A stretch of DNA of 64,000 nucleotides, from NCBI RefSeq assembly GCF_947179165.1, contig NC_077238.1:48154293-48218292 (forward strand), in the 5' to 3' direction. The position numbers and the translations under genes are program-made. The notes beneath the pieces were generated by a model. The model was given only the letters and a program-made list of their open reading frames with translations. It had not been told where the DNA came from and did no database searches. Positions 25,701-33,364 of the stretch are shown here, piece by piece; the first letter of the stretch is position 1; each line of letters starts with the position of its first letter. This stretch comes from Solanum dulcamara. Its lineage: Eukaryota; Streptophyta; Magnoliopsida; Solanales; Solanaceae.

Positions 25701-26592
25701 CCTGGTTGCATGATAATCTAGGAGAAGCAAAAGAACAAACCTCAAAAGGAATTACCTGGCCGCTAGGTAGCTGGCCTTTATAGACACGACCAAACCCTCC
25801 TTCGCCTATAAATGATTCTGGCCTGAAGTTATTTGTAGCAGCTGCAAGCTCACGAAAAGTGAATGTATGGGCAGCAATCTGAACGTCAGGCGCATCCTTT
25901 AGGCCCAAAAATTCTCTTTTTGAACCATTGGTACTTCTTGTTTTGAGTCTGTCTGCTCCTGTAAAACAAAACAGTGGCGATCCATAACTAGATGAAAAAA
26001 TCTAACTTATGAGATGTGAAGAGGAAAGGGAATAATCCAAATAGACCTTTCGTCCAAAATCTATCCCCAAGTCAGAAGAGGATACTTGCTCATATCTTTG
26101 TTTGGGGAATACCTCATAAAAGATTGATCTTAAGTCCTGTTCAAGATTGATACCGAACAGAGAGACCCTCCGCAACAAGATCAAGTTAGAACCATATATC
26201 TCGGGGAATTTTAATAACTATAATCTGTTGGCGGACTGACCAATTCTATACTGAATAGAGAGACCAACGAGATCAAATTAGAACTATATATCTCGGGGAA
26301 TCTTAGTAGCTCAGTTTTCATCTTAGTCCCCTCCCCCACCCCCCACCCCAATTAATTAATTTTTTTTTATGAAAAAAGAATTCCCAGCTGAAAACATTGG
26401 AGGTCTAATAAAATAGTTAATTTGATAAATGGAATATAGGAATCAGAGTGGAGAGATAAGACAACCTGAAGATAACCTGGATAAATTTGGGGGGGCAGCG
26501 AGATGGGCTTGCTTGCGGTTACGATCATCTCTATCTTTCTGGGAATTCAGCTTCTCCTCCTCTTTTGAATCAAAACAGGAGAAGCAACCCAT
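13817..26592 (-). CDS. PBS1: PBS1-like receptor-like cytoplasmic kinase (RLCK VII), five exons
   Basis: A plasma-membrane-tethered Ser/Thr kinase. In Arabidopsis, PBS1 acts in pattern-triggered immunity and is guarded by the NLR RPS5, which detects its cleavage by the bacterial protease AvrPphB. Exons (minus strand) are 26592-26466, 25958-25756, 19058-18869, 14980-14589 and 14308-13817, all with GT...AG introns. Joined lengths (127+203+190+392+492 nt) give one frame of 467 aa; Arabidopsis PBS1 has 456. Visible features: MGC lipidation signal at residues 1-3; P-loop GEGGFG 94-99; VAVK lysine 115; alpha-C Glu 131; YRDFKSSN with catalytic Asp 213; DFG 231-233; GDKSHVSTR 241-249, where the known cleavage follows Lys 243; APEY. 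The C-terminal tail has [15 protein letters not shown] and ends in DDSH. The loop that is SEMPH in Arabidopsis reads STKPQ (292-296). Introns 2 and 3 are swollen by transposons. No stop or frameshift is seen, so the gene appears functional. Confidence 0.96.
14589..14980 (-). CDS. PBS1: PBS1-like exon 4
   Basis: The exon encodes residues 174-304: catalytic loop, DFG, activation segment with the GDKSHVSTR site, and the C-lobe through [19 protein letters not shown]. The acceptor is GTGCAG (14982-14981) and the donor TGG|GTAATC. Confidence 0.97.
15590..15825. mobile_element. Short MITE in intron 3
   Basis: The left end CCAATGGCAGATCTAGG is an inverted match to the right end CTAGATCCGCCACTGG, giving an element of about 235 bp with no ORF. 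Similar non-autonomous elements are common near plant genes. The flanks TTATGG and TCATGG may be a decayed target duplication. Confidence 0.65.
16725..16776. repeat. Poly-A run joined to (AT)n microsatellite
   Basis: A run of about 21 A is followed by about 15 AT units, inside intron 3. Confidence 0.95.
16961..17235 (-). mobile_element. TRIM (miniature LTR retrotransposon), minus copy
   Basis: The primer site at 17129-17140 reads TGGTATCAGAGC on the minus strand, complementary to initiator-Met tRNA. It lies directly beside a short LTR (17141 to about 17235). A second LTR copy is at about 16961-17050. The internal part (about 80 bp) carries CTCCCATTGGGCCTG. There is no coding capacity, as usual for TRIMs. 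Confidence 0.75.
17250..17554 (+). mobile_element. TRIM, plus copy, head-to-head with the minus copy
   Basis: The left LTR (about 17250-17366) and right LTR (about 17435-17554) are direct repeats sharing ACATTGGTTG, GAGCTA(G/T)CTTT and a TTTACA end. The primer site TAGTATCAGAGCCA is at 17367-17380. The element is the same family as its neighbour and mirrors it, so the pair forms an inverted repeat of nearly 600 bp. Confidence 0.78.
18000..18560. repeat. Unclassified repeat remnant in intron 3
   Basis: Words such as GAATACGGGTGCGG (near 18182) and GTCGACACGGGTGTGGCA (near 18497) recur in slightly different forms. They resemble ends of dispersed plant DNA transposons. No boundaries could be fixed. 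Confidence 0.35.
18869..19058 (-). CDS. PBS1: PBS1-like exon 3
   Basis: The exon encodes residues 111-173 and one base more: [11 protein letters not shown] with the ATP-anchoring Lys, the alpha-C helix Glu in EFLVEVLML, and the hinge region [17 protein letters not shown]. The acceptor is TTCCCAG and the donor CATG|GTAACC. Confidence 0.96.
19059..20620. other. Intron 2, 3' part, no gene seen
   Basis: AT-rich intronic DNA between exon 3 and the SINE fragment. I see no coding region and no repeat with clear ends. Confidence 0.6.
20625..20725 (+). mobile_element. SINE 3' fragment in intron 2
   Basis: The blocks AGGTAAGGCTGCGTACAATA, GTGGTCGGGCCCTTCCCC and GCACCGGGCTGCCCTTT are the conserved 3' half of a widespread plant SINE family. 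The tRNA-like 5' part is missing. Confidence 0.75.
20726..23720 (+). mobile_element. Decayed Copia (Ale/Retrofit-like) remnant
   Basis: An LTR end with a TATA-like CCTATAAATTAAAGG and a final TTTCATAACA (20890) is followed by CGTTATCAACATGAG, matching the usual Copia primer-site context. At about 23520-23650 the plus strand retains integrase-like blocks ([19 protein letters not shown]). No long ORF survives. A PIF/Harbinger-like element (22067-23303) interrupts it. The 3' LTR was not identified. Confidence 0.6.
22067..23303. mobile_element. PIF/Harbinger-like non-autonomous DNA element
   Basis: The left end GGGTCTGTTTGGAAAG and right end CTTTACAAACAGACCC are inverted copies, and similarity continues for about 36 bp (TAATTGGA). 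The element is flanked by the 3-bp duplication TAA (22064-22066 and 23304-23306), as expected for Tourist/Harbinger insertions. Subterminal zones repeat TGTAATTAC in both directions, which may be transposase-binding sites. The 1.24-kb interior is AT-rich with no transposase. Confidence 0.8.
24240..24330. repeat. Imperfect short tandem repeat in intron 2
   Basis: CTCTTTTGGGCTCCATGTT and variants occur three to four times with spacing of about 27 bp. The open frames here are by-products of the repeat. Confidence 0.6.
25068..25275. repeat. 104-bp tandem duplication in intron 2
   Basis: Copies at 25068-25171 and 25172-25275 differ at one base that I can see (GGCTC versus GGTTC). The near identity implies a very recent event, about 480 bp downstream of exon 2 in transcript terms. 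Confidence 0.95.
25756..25958 (-). CDS. PBS1: PBS1-like exon 2
   Basis: The exon encodes residues 43-110: the variable linker, the conserved [13 protein letters not shown] segment and the ATP-binding P-loop [11 protein letters not shown]. The acceptor is TTTTACAG and the donor CAG|GTAATT. Intron 2 follows in phase 0. Confidence 0.95.
26150..26320. repeat. Imperfect duplication in intron 1
   Basis: AGAGAGACC...GATCAAGTTAGAACCATATATCTCGGGGAAT near 26160 recurs with changes near 26260, a period of about 100 bp. Confidence 0.75.
26466..26592 (-). CDS. PBS1: PBS1-like exon 1
   Basis: The exon encodes residues 1-42 and the first base of codon 43. The start ATG is at 26592-26590 and gives [14 protein letters not shown], the N-terminus expected for PBS1 (Gly2 myristoylation, Cys3/Cys6 possible palmitoylation). 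The donor is CAG|GTTGTC. Confidence 0.93.
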
Positions 26593-26970
26593 TTATTAAC
26601 CTTTCAAGATCCAATCTTTGAATAACAGCAGCTAAACCTCAAAATCAGCTCAATCGATGTTCCAGATATCTGTGATCAACAACAACTAGAGTAAAAAGAT
26701 GCTAGATTAGAATTTTATTTAGAAGAAGAATAAAAGAGAAAGGAAGAAGCTAGTTTGTTTAGAGGAAAGGAAGGAATCGTAACTATGGGGATAATAGATA
26801 GTGTAGAGTTGTCAGAGAGTTGTAGCCGGCTTTTCATTACACTACTCGCTTTTGGTTTACATACAATTGTACTAGTGTGTAAATAAATGCTATAAATATC
26901 CATTCTAAATTCTCGCAAAACCCACATATGACTAAATTCTACTCTCTTTCTCTCTTTCACATTCACCCAT
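26593..26970 (-). promoter_or_regulatory. 5' UTR and proximal upstream region of the PBS1-like gene
   Basis: This is the region directly upstream of the start codon. On the minus strand a TATTTATAG element near 26893 could be a TATA box. No other site is convincing, so the transcription start is undefined. Confidence 0.35.
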
Positions 26971-27017
26971 GTTTGGTAGCTACTTATATTAGAAAATGTA
27001 TAATTAATATCATATTT

Positions 27018-28010
27018 GATAATTAATTAGAATTATATATAAATTGATATCCCATTTGATTTACAATTGAGAAATTTACATAACTAATATTTGAATTATA
27101 AGTTATGAAACAATTAATGTAAATTTTTATGCAAGATAAAAGATATAATAATTAATATATAAATAAGTAATATTATTTTTGATAGTTAATTAGAATTGTG
27201 TATAAAATTAATATGGTGTTTGATTTGCAATTTAAAAATTCATACAAATAATATATGTATAAGTTATGAAAAAAATTATTTATAATATTATGCATGATAA
27301 AAAAATACAATAATTAATAAATGAATAAATAATATCATATTTGGTAGTTAATAAGAATTATATATATAATTAATATGGTGTTTGATTTGCAATTTAGAAA
27401 TTTATATAACTCATACATTTATAAGTTATGAAAAAATCTATGTATAATTTTATGCAGGATAAAAAAAATACAATAATTAATATAAGAATAAGTAAGTGTT
27501 AATCACAATCAATTACAATTTCTACCTACCATATATAGTTGATCACATAATTAGTATAGGATCTTCTTTAATTGTATTTACCATGTATAGTATTTTACCA
27601 TGTATAGTTTTCTTGTAACATTATAAGGAGATAATCTCCTTCATTCTAAAGATATAGAAATCAAGGTTTTTCCCTTGTTCGTAGTAAGATCATATTTGAT
27701 AATTAATAAGAATTATAAATGGTAAAATTAATATGGTGTTTGATTTGCAATTTAGCAATTCATATAACTAATACATATATAAGTTATGAGAAAATTTATG
27801 TATAATTTTATGTAGGATAAAAATATAATAATTAATACATGAATATGTGATATCATGTTTGATAGTCAGTTAGGATTATGTATAAAATTAATATGGTGTT
27901 TGTTTTACAATTTAGAAATTCATATAATTAATAAATGTATAAGTTATGAAAAAATCTATGTAAAATTTTATGCAGGAAAAAATATATAATAATTAATACA
28001 TAAATAACTA
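27018..28010. repeat. Tandem array with 162-163 bp period upstream of the PBS1-like gene
   Basis: Five AT-rich units begin near 27018, 27181, 27343, 27698 and 27861, each opening with a form of GATAATTAATTAGAATTA. Each contains ATATGGTGTTTGATTTGCAA or a variant, and ATAAGTTATGAAAAAA. About 190 bp of unrelated DNA (27497-27690) interrupts the series. Spacing is constant although the units differ at many bases. Confidence 0.87.
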
Positions 28011-28264
28011 AATCCTGCATAATTAATTCTTACATAAACTAATACATAAATTTACTCGTAGCTAATTTGTATATAATTACTACATATTTCAAAGGAAGGA
28101 TAATAATGTCTGTCAAATATTTTTTTCCCTTTCATACTAAATTAAATGTTACTAACTTAGGAAGATATGCGAAGATGTGATAGGATAGGAAGGGAAGGTG
28201 CAATCAGATCAGGCTGGAGTCCGTATGAAGTAAACGGAATTTGGTTGACTATTTGTAAGAGTCC
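28011..28264. other. AT-rich spacer
   Basis: I see no gene or recognisable repeat here. Confidence 0.5.
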
Positions 28265-28990
28265 GGAGCGGTAATAAAATTAATCAAAAGCAAACAATTT
28301 GAGAATGAAACCAAAATGACAATAATGTAGGGATCCATCCACGTTCCTTTCATTTGATGTCGTGAACGGCATTAAACTGATGAAGTTAGACAAATGACGG
28401 CTTATGCCTTACGAGGCACATTTGGATGATTTTTACTTATTATCTTATAATGTATTATATTAAATCTATTGTAACATAAGTGGATTTTTTGTCGTTATTT
28501 AACGATAGATTTAAACGATATGATACGATAGAATTTAAATAACAATAAAAACAAACATTGTATTTAAACTAAAAATACAGTATGACCATCCAAACAAGAT
28601 GTAAATTATAAGAATAAAACTGAAAAAATGTAAAAATAACTACATAAGGAATGGTAACCATTAAAATTACTAAAGAATGAAAAATGTAAAAATAAGTAAA
28701 GAATGAAAAATGTAAAAACAACTAAAATGTTGCTTTTTTTAAGGCAAGTCACAAGTCGTCATGTGCCTCGTAAGACACTAGCCGTCATGTGCCTTGTAAG
28801 ACTCAAGCCGTCATGTGTCTCGTAAGACACAAGCCGTCATGTGTCTTACAAGGCACATGACATCATGTGCCTTACTTCATTCGTTTAATGTAGTTCACGG
28901 CGTCAAAGGAAAGGAACATGGGTCCTTGCATTGTTGCCTTTTTTATTTCATTCTCAAATTGTTTGCCCTTTTGAAATTTTTATTCTATTT
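28265..28990. mobile_element. Foldback element with inverted arms
   Basis: The left arm (28268-28432) and right arm (28850-28985) are inverted copies. Left CAAACAATTTGAGAATGAAA matches right TTTCATTCTCAAATTGTTTG, and left GTCGTGAACGGCATTAAACT matches right TTTAATGTAGTTCACGGCGTC with changes. The centre holds an AT-rich segment flanked by TTTGGATG and CATCCAAA, possibly a nested MITE, and an array of 26-bp repeats. No ORF is convincing. Confidence 0.82.
28754..28883. repeat. Five 26-bp tandem repeats, each with a palindrome
   Basis: Units start at 28754, 28780, 28806, 28832 and 28858, an exact 26-bp period. The core is GCCGTCATGTGTCTCGTAAG followed by ACACA. TGTCTCGTAAGACA inside each unit is an imperfect palindrome, and the fourth unit has the centre in the opposite sense (TGTCTTACAAGGCACA). 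Confidence 0.92.
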
Positions 28991-29092
28991 TATTGTCCTT
29001 TGGACTTCGAACTCCTATTTGTAAGTTGGTAAGACTTGTTATTAATGAAATAGGCAATGGTGTATATATATGTGTGTGAAAATGGTACCCTT

Positions 29093-29222
29093 TTATTTAT
29101 TTTTTTAGTTTGAGGTAGGGGAAGGGGAAACAAGCAGGGGATTGGAAGTTGGAGAATCAAACTCCCATCAACAAGGTGAGAACTAACGTAGTCAATCAAC
29201 TAAGCTACTAAAATATTTCATA
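29093..29222 (-). mobile_element. tRNA-derived SINE
   Basis: On the minus strand it begins TAGCTTAGTTGATTGACTA (A-box-like) with AGTTTGATTCTCC (B-box-like) about 45 bp later and an A-rich 3' end. Flanking repeats AAAATGGTAC(C/T)CTT at 29079-29092 and 29223-29236 are the target-site duplication, with one mismatch. The length is about 130 bp. Confidence 0.82.
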
Positions 29223-29236
29223 AAAATGGTACTCTT

Positions 29237-29580
29237 AAATGTAGTAAACGATTTTCCGCTAGACTTTATGGTCCTTTTCTACCCAATAAGATTGTGGTTC
29301 TTTTTTTTTCCTTTCATTTTATACTGAAATTCCTTAAATTTTATATCATCTATTTGGTAAATATTTGTACTATTCTTCTTATCTTATTTACTCATGATCT
29401 GTAATGACATTTGGGATATCTCAACATAAAAAGTATCGTGTAAGCTAAAACAAAAAGAGACGTTAATTTTGAAGAAATAATTTTTGTCATTTAATTAATT
29501 AATTTATTTATTTATTTTAATAGTCTTATGCATCAGAGGTCCGTTTTATTGATGAAAACCGTAAACAAGCTATAGCCAAA
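29237..29580. other. AT-rich spacer, no gene seen
   Basis: There are no long ORFs and no clear repeats. Confidence 0.5.
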
Positions 29581-29588
29581 GTGCTATT

Positions 29589-29900
29589 AGCCCAAGTCTA
29601 AAACAAGAAAAGAGAAGGCCCAAAAAAGGAAATATACATATAACTTGGTACAAAAGTGTTATCTGACCTCTTTTTATGTTTCTTTTGAGCCGAGGATCTC
29701 TCGGAAACAACCGTCCTACCTTGGTAGGAGTAAGGTCTGCGTACATTTTACCCTCTCCAGACCCACGTTGTGAGATTTCACTGGATTGTTGTTGTTGTTG
29801 TTGGTACAAAAGTGACAAAATTCATCAAACACATCCCTAAAAAATAGGGTTTTCTATTTGCTTTTCTCTCATTGTTCGTCTTCTCCACTCCTCCACCGCT
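29589..29900 (+). promoter_or_regulatory. Possible promoter of a lost housekeeping gene
   Basis: Two site II motifs (AGCCCA at 29589-29594 and GGCCCA at 29617-29622, i.e. TGGGCY reversed) precede a telo-box (TAGGGTTT at 29845-29852) and a pyrimidine-rich leader (CTTTTCTCTCATTG). This pairing is typical of plant ribosomal-protein and translation-factor promoters. The LINE tail at 29659-29800 separates the two parts. No conserved protein follows. Confidence 0.45.
29659..29800 (+). mobile_element. RTE LINE 3' tail insertion
   Basis: The insert runs from TTATCTGACC to (TTG)n and matches the 3' end of the LINE at 34915-35036 (TTTTGAGCCGAG, ACCCTCTCCAGACCC). Target duplications TTGGTACAAAAGTG at 29645-29658 and 29801-29814 are identical over 14 bp. 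It could also be a SINE that shares the LINE tail. Confidence 0.88.
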
Positions 29901-30120
29901 ATGTTCCAATTGCCTTTCAACCATAGCTTGCTCTCTCTTCTCCTTTGGATCATCAAATTCTTCATCGATGACTTTGGAAGTTTGCATTCAACTCTCAGAA
30001 GTGAGTATTTTTTTTTGTTTACTTTTCTATCTATACTTTTCTTCCCTTTAACTCTTTCTGTTTGCAGATGTGTATTCTGGTAGAGATCTTTGAGTTCAAG
30101 CTGAACTCGTCGAAGGGTTT
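29901..30120 (+). pseudogene. Possible spliced 5' exons of a broken transcription unit
   Basis: Downstream of the telo-box an ATG at 29901 opens a frame to 30000. There GTGAGT starts a possible 67-bp intron ending TTTGCAG at 30067. Joining the exons gives a 41-aa frame without recognisable homology. It may be a leader or upstream ORF of a gene whose body was lost to the retrotransposon cluster beyond 30.9 kb. Confidence 0.3.
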
Positions 30121-30931
30121 GAGCCAAGTGAATCAGTATTGAAGCTTGTTGTAGGTGTACTTTCTCCCTATTAGTGCTTCTCTCCTAGCTGCATCATTTA
30201 CTTTCTATTGTGTTTTTAGCTGAAGCACTAGTGGAGAAGATGGTGTTGCTCTCCTGTTCTTTCCTTTGAAGCTCTTGATTGAATCTGCTCTACAGTTAGT
30301 TGATCCGATTTCAAAATCCTCTCCTTTTGTTGGTCCTTTTTATAAGCTGAAATAGTTTATGCTAGGAAGCTTAGTCAGCATGGCTTTTAGAGGGGAAAAA
30401 CTTTGCTATGTAAATATTATAGTTGTGTTTTCTTGATTTCTTTTGCGACTGATTTAGCATGTTAATGTAATTTTCCTGATATTTATTTTGAGTGTTGCTA
30501 TTTGCTTTTTATCCATGTTTATGATATTTTTTCCTTTGCTCGGTAGCTCACTGAACCCCTGAAACCGTAAAACACCCCTTTGATTGAAAGCAATGCTAGC
30601 CATGTAATGCGCTAGTTGATTTACTTCCATGAAGATGTGTTTTATGTGAATGTTTGCTTGATTAGTAATATGTTGATCAATAGCTTCGATTTTGTTTGCA
30701 TTTTTTCATGGTATCTTCCACTTTCTTAACATCATGTTCCCGAGAGTATGTGAATAAGTCTCAAGAATTATGTTATTAAGCCTCTTACGTGAACAATACT
30801 GAACACCTTTCAAATGTCAATGACCTTTGCTTCCACGTTTGTGGCCGCACCTATATCTTGTGCCTCAACATAAATCAAATCCCTTATATTGTCCCTTATA
30901 CAAAAATCATATGAGCTCTGACCTAGATTTA
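30121..30931. other. Intergenic DNA up to LTR E
   Basis: I see no domain. GACCTAGGTCAGAGCTCA-like wording near 30905-30931 (minus) may be a decayed primer site belonging to LTR E, but this is weak. Confidence 0.4.
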
Positions 30932-33055
30932 TGTCATGACCCCAACCCGCCGTGAGTGGCACCCACATTAACCCTTTGGTGGAAAACCAATTATTAATCG
31001 AACTTAATCCATAAAACCATTTAAAGGCACAACTCATTAAATAAAATACTAAGAAAATAGTTTAAAACAATAAATGATAAGTTCCCATAAACTCAATCAA
31101 GTACTCAAACATCATTTGTGGAACTAACTCCCTAAAACTTAAAAGTCACAGTACCAAAACTCTAAATAATCTAGAATAAGGGGATGCAACCCCAAATAAT
31201 AAACATAAAACTAAATGTAAGAATGTATAAGTCCTAAAAGATGGACAAAGAAACAAAGGAGAATCCATGGCAGCCCGGAAGAAGTGGCTCACCCATGGAT
31301 TCATAAGTCGCACGTCTCACAGTTGAGATCTTGTAGCAGCCGCCTGAATATACCCTATACTCAACAAAGAAAGAGCAAGTACATTATTAGCTAGTCGACG
31401 GGGCCGCAACTGAAGACATACATGCATACACATGTATATACATGCCAAGACTATGGGCTGGAGACTGAAAGCTGCAAAAAGAAAACCCAGAATAGTGTGT
31501 CCACAATAGCCTCTAAGAGTGTCATAAGCACTATCGGTACAAGGTCCCGGATATACCCACACTGTACAACAAAATTAAATATCCTATGAAAGCTCCAGTA
31601 TGAGGTGGAGCTTACCAACTCCCAGCTGAATCCTGAATCCTAGCGGAGGGGTCGATCAGAATCCCTACCTGGATCTACACACACAAAACAAAAATGCAGT
31701 GTTCCAAGGCAACAAGACATCAATACGAATAAAATGTACTATTATGTAAGGCAGAAAGTAGAATCATAAATAACTGTTGTAAAAAGGGTCGTCGAGATAC
31801 CACCTGACACTGAAACTCTGATAGCCTCCACGGCCGACATCCAATCTCATAGTAATAAAATATGTATGGTATTCTTGTGTAATTGTATGTCGTGAATACA
31901 TATATATTGATGCAAATGCATGACATAACCAACCAAATGCTAGCAATGACGGTCTCTTCCGGTAGCTAATCGGCATCATATTGCCAATATGTGGCCATCT
32001 ATACAATATATATAGTCTTTTGGGAAAATAGGCCCCTTACTTTCAATTATAGCTCGGAGTCCATACATAAAATTCCATGTATGATATGAACTTTGAATGG
32101 ACATATTAGGCCATAACAAGAACGTAGCCAATCTTGGCTCATTAGTACTCTTATTCTCATAACCTTGTAATCACTTCCGTATAACATGTAAATACCTCGT
32201 GGAACCTCATATGTTTTTCAAATAAGCTAGAAAAAACACCAAAAACTACAAAGTCCTATCTTTCAAAAATAGCTCCAAACACAGCTAATAGAATGGGAAA
32301 ATAATTTCCACACGTAGAGATCACATTTCTAGGCACGGGGATAAACTTTAATAGTAGAAATCGTTAAAACTCACCTTGATCACCCAAGAATACCATGGAA
32401 CCCTTATCTTTAGCTTGCTTACTGTTTTGGGACGAAAATAGAATGTTTTGATACTTTAAAATGTCCAAAGGCTGACTTAACCAAATTGTTGACCCGACCT
32501 AGTTTTTGCCCAGACAGTCCGCGGTAAAACAATCATAACTTTTTACTCTAATGTCGGATTGACGTATCATTTTTTTGGTTGCAAATTAGACTCATAGAAC
32601 TTTGATTTGGGTAGTGGTTTTGATAATTCTTTATATAGTGGGAGAAATGATCTGAGACATTTGACCCAAAGTTTAAAAATAATTATAAGAGAAACTTATG
32701 ATAACCTTTACCGACTTTTATTTTGAAACTAGCTTGACTCAAAAACTGAACATATGACCATTGTGCTAATATAATACCTCATAACACAATATTCTTAGCA
32801 TATTAGACACTTTTGGTCTTATCTCGAAAGTGCAAGTTATTTTAAATCTTCCGAACGGACGGAGTTCTACCCAAACCATTTCTTTAACCACGAACCTTTG
32901 TTTAAGGGATTCCTTTGACCTAAAATTTTAGTTTCTTGATATTACACACATTTTTAGTATCATTCTCCTGATGTACTATACCAAGTCATTACACCTTATA
33001 TAACCACGCCACACTACGTATATTATGCAAAAAGAAAAAGACATGGGGTTTCACA
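30932..33055 (-). repeat. LTR E (same family as element D LTR)
   Basis: Read on the minus strand it starts TGTGAAACCCCATGT at 33055 and ends GGGGTCATGACA at 30932. It aligns with the D LTR (46889-47147 joined to 59245-61648) through blocks such as GTGGCGTGGTTATATAAGG, TTACCGCGGACTGT, AGGACTTTGTAG and ATAATATGATGC. No target duplication is visible at its ends, and it abuts a truncated B LTR, so a rearrangement is likely. Confidence 0.82.
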
Positions 33056-33364
33056 AGTCTTGAAGGTTGGCAAAATATCAAGTCACAAAAGATTTTCTAT
33101 GGACCAACATGATGGTTTGTAGAAGGTTATACCACCCATGGGGAAGGTCGTAAGTGGAGATTCAGAGAGCGGGTTATTTAGGTTCAACAGAAAGAAAAGA
33201 GCCTACAGCCCATAGAGAGGTCTGCGGACCATAGGAGGGGTTTGTGGATTTTGACTTTCTAAAGTTGACCTACGGATGACTAGGACGGTCTGTAGGTGGA
33301 TCGATAGTCCATAGGTCAGCCCGTAGTGGGGATGCGAACGGTATGTGGGATAGGACATCTAGTT
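33056..33364 (+). repeat. Element B 5' LTR, first piece
   Basis: This piece aligns with 41944-42260 of the 3' LTR (GAAGGTTGGCAAA, GGTTATAC(C/G)ACCCA, GACTTTCT(A/G)AAGTTGACC). It lacks the LTR start and is broken on the right by the LINE. Confidence 0.82.

Noticed and set aside
28754..28883. Possible CRISPR-like array
   Set aside because: The 26-bp units are contiguous without unique spacers, and the setting is a plant nuclear genome.
29837..30127. 96-codon minus-strand frame
   Set aside because: It is antisense to a region with plus-strand promoter and splice-like signals, and lacks any domain.
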